From Dorea sp. AM10-31 (lineage in GTDB: Bacteria; Bacillota; Clostridia; Lachnospirales; Lachnospiraceae), in assembly GCF_003435815.1 (NCBI RefSeq), contig NZ_QTUV01000001.1, positions 1 to 64,000 on the forward strand: DNA of 64,000 nt. The letters run 5' to 3'. Of this stretch, positions 8,686 to 16,944 are shown piece by piece. The position numbers were made by a program, and so were the translations under genes. Positions within the stretch are counted from its first letter, which is position 1. Every line of letters begins with the position of its first letter. Below the pieces are notes generated by a model that worked only from the letters and a program-made list of their open reading frames with translations, did no database searches and was not told the DNA's origin.

Positions 8686-8935
8686 TAAAAATATAAGCCT
8701 CCTCATCTCTAAGAGACGAAAAGGCTTGATTTCCGTGGTACCACTCTTCTTCACCCGGATATACCGGATGCACTCATTCACTTCTGTAACGGGAAGACCC
8801 GCTATTATCTACTCCTGTTCAATAATAGAACTCCGAGGCGAGTTGGGAGATTACGCTTGCTGTCTCACACCAACCGACAGCTCTCTGAAAAACGATGATC
8901 TCTTAATATTCCTCTTCAACGTTTCTGCGTTATTC
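8686..8935 (-). promoter_or_regulatory. T-box leader of leuS
   Basis: The minus strand carries the T-box signature AAGAGTGGTACCACGG (8748-8733), which base-pairs with the CCA end of uncharged tRNA. It is followed by the competing terminator AAGCCT...AGGCTT (8727-8695) and a run of T. Upstream is a stem I region with the distal GGTTGGTGTGAGAC motif. A CUC leucine codon at 8842-8840 fits the specifier position, in agreement with leuS downstream. Confidence 0.93.
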
Positions 8936-8941
8936 CCATCT

Positions 8942-8970
8942 ATTATATGAAGAATGTTAAAATAAGTCAA
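8942..8970 (-). promoter_or_regulatory. Promoter of the leuS T-box transcript
   Basis: Minus strand TTGACT (8970-8965), 17-base spacer, TATAAT (8947-8942): a near-consensus sigma-A promoter that places the transcript start near 8935. Confidence 0.8.
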
Positions 8971-9009
8971 CCCCTATCTTAAGATTGCACCACTCCAAAA
9001 CGATATTTT

Positions 9010-9645
9010 TTATTCTACATCTTTCAGCGCATCCAGATCTTCTTCTCCGGTACGGACTTTAATGACTTTCTGTACGTTGTAAACAAAGATCTTGCCATCT
9101 CCGACACGTCCTGTATACAATGTTTTCTTTACGGTTTCTACTACTTTTTCAACCGGAATACTTCCTATTATTACTTCAACTTTTACCTTCGGAAGCACTG
9201 TTACATCCATTTCTACACCACGATATTTTTCTCCGGCGCCTTTCTGGATACCACATTCCATAACCTGTGTTACAGTCATTCCGGTTACACCAAGTGTATT
9301 TAATGCATTTTTCAGTTTTTCATAACGGGAAAGTTTTGCAATAATTACAACTTTATGAATACCTGTCTCTGCATCTACAGGCGTAGTTACCTTCACTGCC
9401 GCTGCACGCTGTACTTCTGATGCCGCATCATAATCGTTCTCACCAAGTTCTGTATTTTCATTTACATTCATACCTCCGCCTGTAACATCCATTAAACTGA
9501 ATCCTGCATAAGCAGAAGAAAGTCCATGTTCCGTTGCATCCAGACCGATAATTTCCTCTTCTTCCGAAACCTGAAGTCCCAATGTTCTATCGATCACTTT
9601 AAACACGATCGTCATTGTAACTGCTGTCATTATCTCTTTTGTCAT
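9010..9645 (-). CDS. P-II signalling protein with an AmtB C-terminal tail
   Basis: A 211-residue protein in two parts. Residues 1-45 match the last helix and cytoplasmic tail of ammonium channels (VIDRTLGLQVSEEEEIIGLD, EHGLS). After a linker, residues 95-205 are a P-II domain (HKVVIIAKLSRYEKLKNAL, KYRGVEMDV, LPKVKVEV, TGRVGDGKIFVYNV, RTGEED). P-II proteins sense 2-oxoglutarate and ATP/ADP and gate AmtB. The tyrosine uridylylated in enteric P-II is Met here (VEMD). Eleven-helix AmtB-P-II fusions are known in clostridia; this one lacks the channel, yet starts cleanly at the ATG at 9645 with AAGGAGG six bases away. It may be a domesticated remnant or a real soluble regulator. Confidence 0.8.
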   Translation of the reverse strand: MTKEIMTAVTMTIVFKVIDRTLGLQVSEEEEIIGLDATEHGLSSAYAGFSLMDVTGGGMNVNENTELGENDYDAASEVQRAAAVKVTTPVDAETGIHKVVIIAKLSRYEKLKNALNTLGVTGMTVTQVMECGIQKGAGEKYRGVEMDVTVLPKVKVEVIIGSIPVEKVVETVKKTLYTGRVGDGKIFVYNVQKVIKVRTGEEDLDALKDVE

Positions 9646-9766
9646 AATCGTCCTCCTTCTCTCATTACCTGTCTGAAAAATCATGAAATAAAGAAAGGCA
9701 TGGATTTCTGTCGTCGACATCCAAAAATCTACACCTTTGTGTTCTTTATCCCTGTAATGATTATCA

Positions 9767-9812
9767 GAAAGCAAAGGCGCTTCGAGAATAATCTCGAAGC
9801 GCCTTTGCTTTC
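9767..9812 (-). promoter_or_regulatory. 21-bp perfect hairpin at the 5' end of the P-II transcript
   Basis: Arms 9767-9787 and 9792-9812 are perfectly complementary over 21 bases with a 4-base loop. The promoter at 9822-9850 places the RNA start only a few bases before the hairpin. No T-run follows in the direction of the gene, so it does not look like a simple terminator; a stability element or regulated structure is more likely. Confidence 0.7.
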
Positions 9813-9821
9813 ATGCGGTTT

Positions 9822-9850
9822 AGTTTAGTGTACGTTTTTTCAGTTGTCAA
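9822..9850 (-). promoter_or_regulatory. Promoter of the P-II gene
   Basis: Minus strand TTGACA (9850-9845), 17-base spacer, TAAACT (9827-9822). The transcript would start near 9815. Confidence 0.7.
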
Positions 9851-9897
9851 GTCGTATGTACAATTTTCAGAATTTTATATAAAAATCTAAAAAATAG

Positions 9898-9926
9898 TTG
9901 TTCCTTTTCGTCATTTCGTGTATAAT
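9898..9926 (+). promoter_or_regulatory. Promoter of the P-loop gene
   Basis: TTGTTC (9898-9903), 17-base spacer, TATAAT (9921-9926), about 60 bases before the ATG at 9987. Confidence 0.7.
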
Positions 9927-9986
9927 AAGCTCAAGTACTCATACTGATATTATTCAGTAAATCTGATACATAAAGGAGAGTTTGCC

Positions 9987-10409
9987 ATGGTAAATTTATT
10001 AACAGGCCCAAAAGGCAGCGGAAAAACACAAACAATGATTGAGCAGGCTAATGCGCAGGCTAAGAGATGCAACGGAAATGTTGTTTTTATCAAAAAAACA
10101 CATCGCGACACAGCAAGTGTAGCATTTGATATCCGTACAATCTGTATGGATGATTTTCCAACAATTACTAACACAGATGAATATATCGGATTCTTATATG
10201 GTATGTACAGTTCTAACCATGATATCGAGTGTATCTTTATCGATGGTATTTTAAAACATGCTGACATTTCTCTGGAAAATATTCCAGAATTTATCGAACG
10301 ACTGAAAAAACTCTCTAGCGAATGCAACATTGACTTTTATGTAAGCATCAGTGCTGCCAAAGACGATTTATCCGCAGTTAATACTGACGGTTGCACATTT
10401 TTAAATTAA
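9987..10409 (+). CDS. Small P-loop protein of unknown function
   Basis: A 140-residue protein with a Walker A motif GPKGSGKT (residues 7-14) and a Walker B-like hydrophobic strand ending in Asp (IECIFIDG, near 80-87). The rest resembles a minimal RecA/thymidine-kinase-like ATPase fold: strand NVVFIKKT after the first helix and a final strand IDFYVSISA. AAAGGAG lies upstream and the gene has its own promoter and terminator, so it is a single-gene unit. It has no membrane segment or signal peptide. I do not recognise the specific family; a nucleotide-binding accessory role is all that can be said. Confidence 0.75.
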   Translation: MVNLLTGPKGSGKTQTMIEQANAQAKRCNGNVVFIKKTHRDTASVAFDIRTICMDDFPTITNTDEYIGFLYGMYSSNHDIECIFIDGILKHADISLENIPEFIERLKKLSSECNIDFYVSISAAKDDLSAVNTDGCTFLN

Positions 10410-10429
10410 TGATCTGATCAGGACAACAG

Positions 10430-10466
10430 CAGGCGGCTTTTTGTATTCAGAAGCTGCCTGTTTTTA
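10430..10466 (+). terminator. Terminator of the P-loop gene
   Basis: CAGGCGGCTT / AAGCTGCCTG stem (one G-U pair) followed by TTTTTAT. Confidence 0.8.
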
Positions 10467-10561
10467 TATGATAGGAAATTGCATTCCCCATCATGTAAAA
10501 AACCTCCGACAGGATGCACATTATAACGCTTATTTAAAAGAATGAAAAAGAGGAACAAACA

Positions 10562-11941
10562 ATGGACAAGAACGAAAGACAAAGACTGAGGCGCCGCCGA
10601 CGGAAGCTTAGAAGAATCTATCTTCACGTCAGACGCGCTGTTGTAATTCTGATTCTGCTTCTGATCTGCTTTGGAATCTTTTCCGGAATCAAAGCAATTG
10701 TACATGCAATTACCGGCTCCAGTCCGAAGACGGAACAGACAGCTCAAAAAAAGAAAAAGAAGGCACCTTCAATTGACACTTCCGGTGTAACCGTGAATGA
10801 ATTTACGATCAAAGGAAAGAGTAATCCTTCCACAACTTCCCTGACTATAAGTTCCATGGGAGATTGTACACTTGGCACAGATGAACATTTTGATTCTTCG
10901 ACCAGCCTGCCGACTTACTATAATCAATACGGCGCTGATTATTTCTTCAAAAATGTAAAATCCATTCTGGAAAAGGATGATCTTTCTATTGTGAATTTTG
11001 AAGGAACACTGACTACAGAGACAACGAGAGAAAATAAAAGTTACGCCTTCAAGGCGCCACCGGAATATGCACAGATTCTGTCAAACAATTCGGTAGAAGC
11101 TGCCAATACAGCGAACAATCACAGCTCTGATTACGGCGAACAGAGTTATACCGATACAATCAAAAACCTGACCGATGCCGGTATCGCTCCATTCGGATAC
11201 GATACCGTTGATATCATTAAAATCGGCAAGATCAAAGTCGGACTTATCGGTATTTATGAACTGAATGATCATCTGGATCGCGAAGAACAGGTAAAACAGA
11301 ATATCCAGGCTTTAAAAGAACACGGCGCAAATCTGATCATTGCAAATTTCCACTGGGGAACGGAAAAAGAAACCAGTCCGGACACGAACCAGCAGACACT
11401 TGCACACCTGGCAGTAGATCAGGGTGCTGACCTCGTTATCGGACATCACCCACATGTTTTGCAGGGTATTGAATACTACAAAGGCAAATCCATTGTCTAC
11501 AGTCTTGGAAACTTTTGTTTTGGCGGAAACTCCAACCCAGCTGATAAGAATACGATGATCTATCAGCAGACATTCTCTTTCAAAAAGGGAAAAGTTCAGA
11601 AAAATGCGAAAGAAAATATCATTCCTTGCTCAATCTCTTCCACATCAGTACGCAACGATTATTGTCCGACACCACTAGAAGGAGATCAGAATCAGGCACT
11701 TCTGGATCTGATTAAAAACTATAACGAAGCGATTGCAAACGGAGAATTTAAAACACCTGCAAGCGACAGTTCCGATTCTACTTCCGGAACGACAGATACC
11801 ACATCTGACACTTCATCAGATGCCGGCTCAGACAGTTCCACGGATAGTTCGCCGGACAGCGCATCGGATTCTTCCGGCAGCGGCACAACAGACTCGACAG
11901 GTACAACGGATTCCTCTACTGATACTGTAGATGGATTGTAG
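10562..11941 (+). CDS. CapA-family membrane-anchored protein (PgsA-like)
   Basis: 459 residues. An Arg/Lys-rich cytoplasmic start (RRRRRKLRR) is followed by one membrane helix at about 26-50, a Lys-rich linker, and then a CapA metallophosphoesterase-like domain at about 93-340: SSMGDCTLG, IVNFEGTL, NTANNHSSDYG, ANFHWGTE, GHHPHVLQG, YSLGNF. From about 405 the tail is almost only Ser, Thr, Asp and Gly, like a cell-wall spanning or exposed spacer. CapA/PgsA proteins act in poly-gamma-glutamate capsule export, but capB/capC-like synthase genes are not nearby, so the actual role is open. AAAGAGG precedes the ATG; a bidirectional terminator follows. Confidence 0.85.
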   Translation: MDKNERQRLRRRRRKLRRIYLHVRRAVVILILLLICFGIFSGIKAIVHAITGSSPKTEQTAQKKKKKAPSIDTSGVTVNEFTIKGKSNPSTTSLTISSMGDCTLGTDEHFDSSTSLPTYYNQYGADYFFKNVKSILEKDDLSIVNFEGTLTTETTRENKSYAFKAPPEYAQILSNNSVEAANTANNHSSDYGEQSYTDTIKNLTDAGIAPFGYDTVDIIKIGKIKVGLIGIYELNDHLDREEQVKQNIQALKEHGANLIIANFHWGTEKETSPDTNQQTLAHLAVDQGADLVIGHHPHVLQGIEYYKGKSIVYSLGNFCFGGNSNPADKNTMIYQQTFSFKKGKVQKNAKENIIPCSISSTSVRNDYCPTPLEGDQNQALLDLIKNYNEAIANGEFKTPASDSSDSTSGTTDTTSDTSSDAGSDSSTDSSPDSASDSSGSGTTDSTGTTDSSTDTVDGL

Positions 11942-12019
11942 AATCCTAAATTTTTATAAGAACACTTACCGATGTCCCAAGTATTGAAGACTGTCTTCAT
12001 TTGGACTGTAATGGCACAA

Positions 12020-12051
12020 AAGAACCGGCACACACGCGCCGGTTCTTTTTC
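12020..12051. terminator. Bidirectional terminator
   Basis: AAGAACCGGC / GCCGGTTCTT stem with T5 on the plus strand and an A-run on the other side, between convergent capA-like and rhodanese genes. Confidence 0.8.
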
Positions 12052-12094
12052 TACCACTTTTTGTGTTAATCTCTAAGTCAGTTTTAATCTTCTT

Positions 12095-14014
12095 TTATTT
12101 ATCATCTGCCTGAGCATCTGTCTGGGAAGGCTCTTCTGTTTTCACAGTCTTCTCTGCTTTTTTTGTGCTCTGTACTGCCTGCTTCTCTGTGACAGTTACA
12201 GTGTAAGATGTATTTCTTCCTGAGAAATCTGTTGCAATCATCTTAATATTCACTGTACCTACGCCAACAGCTGTTACATTTCCATCTGCATCTACAGTTG
12301 CAACATTGGTATTGTTAGATTTGAAACGTACAGTTGGAAGTGTTCCACTTGCAGGGAAGATATGAATATCACTATTCTTATAAGTATCTCCTACCTGAAG
12401 TTTTACATCCATATTTGTATACTCAAAGCTGCTGCATGTTCTTGCCTGTTCCGGTGTCAGCATCTGGATCGCATTGTGCTCCAGATCTCTGGTCCACTGC
12501 CACCAACCTCCATCATACAGACTTACTTTCCAGCCTTTTTCATATGCCATCAGAAGAGGCATTGTTGCTCTCCATCCTGTTCCACAGAAGAAGCACACCT
12601 CATTTGTCGGATATACATAGCTATCTGCCATAAAACCTTTGAATCTCTCATAAGAAATCAAAGTTCCGTCCGCATTCATATATTCTTCCATTGTGTTCGC
12701 ATCATTCCCTGCACGTCCGAATACTGCTCCGGCAATCTCACCTTTTTCCTGAAGCATCGGATAGTTTCCATCCGATAATCCCTTGAACTCATCCAGGCTT
12801 CGGATACTTACAAGACGGAAATTCTTATCATTTGCAAGTTTATCTTTCAGTTCTTCTTTGGAAACAATATATTCCGGATGTGCCGGAACTGTTGTTCCGA
12901 AATCATAATTTGCATCTGTTACAGGTGTATTAACTTTTGTCTCTACTTCATATCCTGCATTTTTCCAGTTTGTAAGCGAACCATTTAACACTTTTACATT
13001 TTCAACTCCACAATACAGGAAACAGAATGCTACACGCTCTGTTGCCGGATGTGCACCATATAAGATTACCATGGTATCTTTTGTAATATTATATTTTTTC
13101 AATAATGCAGCCAATTCTGCAGGCTCATGCAGATTTCCAAGATTCTCATCTGTATAGTCAATTGTATTATTTGCATATGCCGCATAAGTACTTGACTCTA
13201 CCTGACGCACAGAGCAGTGATAAGCTCCTGGAATATGTCCTTCATTATATGGCGCAGCCTCTGTAGATGTATCAAGAATCACATAATTCTTGGATTCTTC
13301 CTGTTTTCCATCCATAACGCTCTTAATGTATGCAGGTGATACAAATACATCTGTTTTCTTTGCACTTGGAACTTCTTCCGGTTTTGTCTCTGCTTTCTTT
13401 ACTGTTACAGTTGTTTTTGCTGTCAGATATTTACCCTTGCTGCTTTTCTGAGTCAGCTTTGCTGTAATTACTGCTTTACCAGCACTTTTTGCTGTTACCG
13501 TTCCTGTGGAAGATACAGTTGCAACTTTTGTATTACTGCTACTGAATTTTACAGGTGCATATACTCCCGACGGACTTACTGTTGCCTTAACAATTGCTTT
13601 CTTTCCATTTGTAAGACTGAGAGCTGCCGGAATGGATACCTTACTTGGTTTCAGATCCTTTACTTTCAGTTTTACAGAAGCTTTTACTTTCTTGTTTACT
13701 TTGGATGTTGCTGTGATCGTTACACTTCCGGTTTTCTTTCCTTTTACTGTACCTTTGCTGGATACAGAAGCAATTTTCGTATTACTTGACTTGTATGTAA
13801 CGCTTTTGCTTGCATTCTTCGGGCTGACACGTTTTACAGAAATCTTTGTTGTCCCCTTCACATCAATAACTTTGCTGGAAACCGACGATGTTACGGTCAG
13901 TTTTTTCGGTTTCACAGTTGCTGCCTGTGCATCCACAGATGCAACTCCTGTGGATGTTACCGTTACTGCCACAGCAGCCATAACGGCAAGTGTTTTCTGG
14001 ATTCTTCCTCTCAT
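12095..14014 (-). CDS. Secreted tandem-rhodanese protein with Ig-like (BIG2) domains
   Basis: 639 residues. A signal peptide covers about 1-32 (hydrophobic AVMAAVAVTVTSTGVA, cut near AQA-A). Two group-2 bacterial Ig-like domains follow at about 35-118 and 124-207 (YKSSNTKIASVSSKGTV and FSSSNTKVATVSSTGTV repeat the BIG2 core), then two rhodanese domains at about 222-358 and 380-512, a third BIG2 at about 535-608 (NNTNVATVDADGNV), and a Lys/Glu-rich tail. The second rhodanese has the active loop CGTGWR with Cys477; the first has Gly at that place (YGAHPATER) and should be inactive, as is usual for tandem thiosulfate sulfurtransferases. An extracellular sulfur-transfer or sulfide-handling role is inferred. 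AGGAGG precedes the ATG. It stands alone with its own promoter. Confidence 0.85.
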   Translation of the reverse strand: MRGRIQKTLAVMAAVAVTVTSTGVASVDAQAATVKPKKLTVTSSVSSKVIDVKGTTKISVKRVSPKNASKSVTYKSSNTKIASVSSKGTVKGKKTGSVTITATSKVNKKVKASVKLKVKDLKPSKVSIPAALSLTNGKKAIVKATVSPSGVYAPVKFSSSNTKVATVSSTGTVTAKSAGKAVITAKLTQKSSKGKYLTAKTTVTVKKAETKPEEVPSAKKTDVFVSPAYIKSVMDGKQEESKNYVILDTSTEAAPYNEGHIPGAYHCSVRQVESSTYAAYANNTIDYTDENLGNLHEPAELAALLKKYNITKDTMVILYGAHPATERVAFCFLYCGVENVKVLNGSLTNWKNAGYEVETKVNTPVTDANYDFGTTVPAHPEYIVSKEELKDKLANDKNFRLVSIRSLDEFKGLSDGNYPMLQEKGEIAGAVFGRAGNDANTMEEYMNADGTLISYERFKGFMADSYVYPTNEVCFFCGTGWRATMPLLMAYEKGWKVSLYDGGWWQWTRDLEHNAIQMLTPEQARTCSSFEYTNMDVKLQVGDTYKNSDIHIFPASGTLPTVRFKSNNTNVATVDADGNVTAVGVGTVNIKMIATDFSGRNTSYTVTVTEKQAVQSTKKAEKTVKTEEPSQTDAQADDK

Positions 14015-14052
14015 AATCCTTCCTCCTTTTTTCGTACAAGTGGTATTCTTTC

Positions 14053-14082
14053 ATTATAGTGGTTTGTTGATTTTTTAACCAA
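14053..14082 (-). promoter_or_regulatory. Promoter of the secreted rhodanese gene
   Basis: Minus strand TTGGTT (14082-14077), 18-base spacer, TATAAT (14058-14053), about 38 bases before the ATG. The remaining intergenic stretch up to 14190 is A+T-rich and shows nothing else clear. Confidence 0.6.
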
Positions 14083-14191
14083 TCGGTATTATTGATAATC
14101 AACTCTATATATTCGTGTTTTCTATAATTGTTTTTCCATATAATTCTTCAATCCAAATCCATTCTCTGATTTTACTTCGAAATCGTCTTGT

Positions 14192-14230
14192 AAAAATACC
14201 CCCTTACTGGTTCGTCCAGCAAAGGGGGTA
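14192..14230 (-). terminator. Terminator of the AEC transporter gene
   Basis: On the minus strand TACCCCCTT ... AAGGGGGTA with an inner GCTGG/CCAG extension, followed by TTTTTA. A strong hairpin. Confidence 0.85.
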
Positions 14231-14285
14231 CATATCATTTTCAACGGCTCTTCCTTCTTTGTTATTTTATTAAACTATTTTTACT

Positions 14286-14321
14286 GCAAAATCTGCCACT
14301 GGCAGCCTCCACTAAATGTTA
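14286..14321. repeat. Possible degenerate intergenic repeat, copy 1
   Basis: Resembles 29864-29899 at 26 of 36 positions, with mostly transition differences; it contains the palindrome CTGCCACTGGCAG. It lies just after the stop codon of the AEC gene. Confidence 0.35.
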
Positions 14322-14326
14322 TAGAT

Positions 14327-15259
14327 TTAAAAGAAACTCTCGTACAGCATCACCATACATGGCATTGTGATAATACAGAATATCACTGACATCACATTGA
14401 TGACACTTGCGTATTTGACATCCTGGTCGTAAATCTGTGCAAGCTGCGTTACCATTGCTGCAACTGGTGCGGCTGTTGCGAGAAATACGATCATAAGAAT
14501 ATATTCTGCATCCGGGTGTATTTCCATACTGCCAAGGACTCCAAATGCGACCGCACCGATCACCGGATAAAAGATTAACCGGATAAAACAGATCAGATAC
14601 GGTCGCTTCTGACGGAACACCCACTTTAAATCAACATTTCCAATCACCATTCCGATTACCAGCATACTTGCCGAACTGATCATATCTCCGAAACTGCTTA
14701 CACATGTTCCGATCACTTGTGGAAGCCGAATCCTGGATATGAACATAAGCATTCCAAGAAACATAGCAATCATATTCGGATTCAGGAATATCTCTTTATA
14801 ATTCTTTTCGTCTTTTTTGCTGATGATTCCGACTGCATGCGTCCAGAGTAGTACAGTCTGTACCAGATTATAAGCGGTTGTATAAAATACCCACTCTTTT
14901 CCAAGAACATTCCCTACCAACGGAATGAGCAGATAACCTGAATTTGAATAAATGACAGATGCCTTCTCAATCCGGTTAAAATGCAGTGGTTTTTCCATTA
15001 GCTTCGTCCCACCAATCATAACAATATGAACACAAATTGCTGCCACAACAGCAATCAATAATCCTTGTAATTTATCATCGGTTAACTCAATCTGAAACGC
15101 ATCAATAATTACGCAGGGAGAACAGATGTAAACTACCATATTGGAAATGATCTTGCTGTCTGTCTCCTTGAATAATCCAATCTTGACAATGATATATCCA
15201 ACAATCATTGTCAGAAACATGGATAAAATTTGTTCTGCCAGTAAGATACTTAGTTCCAT
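14327..15259 (-). CDS. AEC-family (auxin efflux carrier-like) transporter
   Basis: 310 residues and about ten membrane helices in the 5+5 arrangement of the AEC family, which in bacteria exports or imports organic acids such as malate or malonate. Seen: an N-terminal LTMIVGYIIVKIGLF, SNSGYLLIPLVGNVLG and a C-terminal FLATAAPVAAMVTQLA, which are typical helix-break motifs. GGGAG lies six bases before the ATG. It follows the 550-residue membrane protein gene by only 18 bp, so it may be the last gene of the trk run. The substrate is unknown. Confidence 0.85.
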   Translation of the reverse strand: MELSILLAEQILSMFLTMIVGYIIVKIGLFKETDSKIISNMVVYICSPCVIIDAFQIELTDDKLQGLLIAVVAAICVHIVMIGGTKLMEKPLHFNRIEKASVIYSNSGYLLIPLVGNVLGKEWVFYTTAYNLVQTVLLWTHAVGIISKKDEKNYKEIFLNPNMIAMFLGMLMFISRIRLPQVIGTCVSSFGDMISSASMLVIGMVIGNVDLKWVFRQKRPYLICFIRLIFYPVIGAVAFGVLGSMEIHPDAEYILMIVFLATAAPVAAMVTQLAQIYDQDVKYASVINVMSVIFCIITMPCMVMLYESFF

Positions 15260-15277
15260 TCTGTTCTCCCTTTTTAT

Positions 15278-16930
15278 CTATTTGTTTATATTCTCTGTAT
15301 CCTTATCCTGTGTATTGCTTTCTTTGTCAGTCTCCGTTTTAAGAGACATTACTGTATTCGCCTTATCGCCTTCTTTGTACTCCAGTGAAATCGTCTGTCC
15401 GACTTCGCATTTTACGATATCGATAAAATCTACAACCGATGTATCAAAAATGTCATCGGATCCTTCCAACATAACATAGTAATGTGATGTTCCATCTATG
15501 ACTGCCTGTGCAATCTTCGTGATCTTACCGGTAATCTTCTTCACATCCCGTGTGTCTTTTTCTGCTTTTTTGAGACCATTCTCACCAAGCAGATTCCGGT
15601 AATTCTCTTCACACTGACTGACACTATCACCAATCGCTACAATCTGGTATTTATGGACATTTACCATAGCATACTTTTTCACCAGGCCGGCATCATCCTT
15701 TAATGCAATAAAGTAAGTCGGTTCCTTGGAAATGTTAAGCAGCAGCGGAAAGGTTGCCTCGTACTTTAAGTTCTGCACCTGACCTTCCGCTGAAGACATC
15801 GCTGACGCTTCGGTTGCGCCTTCTACTGTGTAATACTTTGTCTCCATCGTCCGCTGATTTGCCAGCACGAACCCAACATTGGACTGGTCACCATTAACAG
15901 AAGTTACACCTGTATACATCCAGACATCATCATCCAGTGCAAGATAATTATATCCATCCGTTGTCTCCAGACAGTCCTTCTGACTCAGCACACTGTTCAA
16001 AAATCCATGTTTCAATGTGCCATAATAGTCAAAAAGCTGTACAAGAATATCTGCCGAATACGCACGGTCTACCCATGACGGTACATCCTTGATGTCATAT
16101 GTCTTCGTTTCACCAGTTACTGCGTTACAGAGTACGACTTTTCCGACTGTTTCACCACCGAACAGACCGATGTTATATTTCTTCACCGGTGCAATCCAGT
16201 ATGGTACTCCGGCTTCATCAATCTCAAAACTTAACTCTCCGTATATATAAGTCGGATGTGCAAATCTTAAGTGACGGTAAATATTACGGTTCAGATGTTC
16301 ACTGGTCGTATACTTGATTCCTTCTTTTAATTTCACAAGTTCTGTTGTCTGTGTAGCCATATTGATCCGGATATATGCCGGAATTCCTTCTCTGCGGTTT
16401 GTAAACCACTTAATCAGATTCGCATATTTCAGTGGCGTTACACGGACCGGATTATTCTTGTAATTGATCTGGCTGTAAATGTCATCTGCCTCAAACTGAG
16501 ATACCATATCTACCATACTTCCCATCTTACGATCTCCGAGAAGTGCTGCAGTATCTTTATCCAGAAGCGGAATTCTGTCATAAGACAATTCTTTTACATC
16601 TTTACTGAACTCTCCAGTCTTCACTTTCATCAATTTCTGATATTTTTTCGCATTGATAATCGGGGATGACAGTACAGAACCTGCCAGATACACAATTCCA
16701 AACACAACCAACAGTCCGATCATGGAACGTAAAATCTTATTCGTCCCAAGTTCCACACGTGTTACACGCTTTCTGACCGCATAGTAAATGATTAGGACAA
16801 CAAACAGTGTCATCACGAAAAACCATGTCTGCGCCGAATGGATATTGACTGCCGGAATTGACACATAATAATAAATCGCCGCAATCGCCAGCAAAATAAC
16901 AACAATCGCAAATTTACTTCTCTTTTTCAT
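15278..16930 (-). CDS. Conserved membrane protein of unknown function, next to trkH
   Basis: 550 residues. Two N-terminal membrane helices (about 6-24 and 34-52) and a third near 72-88 are followed by a long, probably extracellular part rich in beta-type sequence, and an acidic/Thr-rich C-terminal tail. No catalytic motif is recognised. The start is the ATG at 16930 with GGGAGG five bases away; a longer frame to 16963 would overlap trkH. It is 14 bp after trkH and in the same operon, which suggests a role with potassium uptake or turgor, but that is inference from position only. Confidence 0.75.
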   Translation of the reverse strand: MKKRSKFAIVVILLAIAAIYYYVSIPAVNIHSAQTWFFVMTLFVVLIIYYAVRKRVTRVELGTNKILRSMIGLLVVFGIVYLAGSVLSSPIINAKKYQKLMKVKTGEFSKDVKELSYDRIPLLDKDTAALLGDRKMGSMVDMVSQFEADDIYSQINYKNNPVRVTPLKYANLIKWFTNRREGIPAYIRINMATQTTELVKLKEGIKYTTSEHLNRNIYRHLRFAHPTYIYGELSFEIDEAGVPYWIAPVKKYNIGLFGGETVGKVVLCNAVTGETKTYDIKDVPSWVDRAYSADILVQLFDYYGTLKHGFLNSVLSQKDCLETTDGYNYLALDDDVWMYTGVTSVNGDQSNVGFVLANQRTMETKYYTVEGATEASAMSSAEGQVQNLKYEATFPLLLNISKEPTYFIALKDDAGLVKKYAMVNVHKYQIVAIGDSVSQCEENYRNLLGENGLKKAEKDTRDVKKITGKITKIAQAVIDGTSHYYVMLEGSDDIFDTSVVDFIDIVKCEVGQTISLEYKEGDKANTVMSLKTETDKESNTQDKDTENINK

Positions 16931-16944
16931 AACACCCTCCCATT

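Noticed and set aside
9646..9774. N-terminal extension of the P-II protein up to 9774
   Set aside because: The frame is open but has no ribosome site, runs into the leader hairpin and does not resemble AmtB; the ATG at 9645 has a strong site.
11759..11938. Tandem repeat in the tail of the CapA-like gene
   Set aside because: The Ser/Thr/Asp/Gly codons give a repetitive look, but there is no fixed repeat unit; it is low-complexity spacer.
13506..14078. Plus-strand 190-codon open frame opposite the secreted rhodanese gene
   Set aside because: It is the mirror of the Thr/Val/Lys-rich Ig-like domains, has no ribosome site and its protein is low-complexity Phe/Thr/Val.
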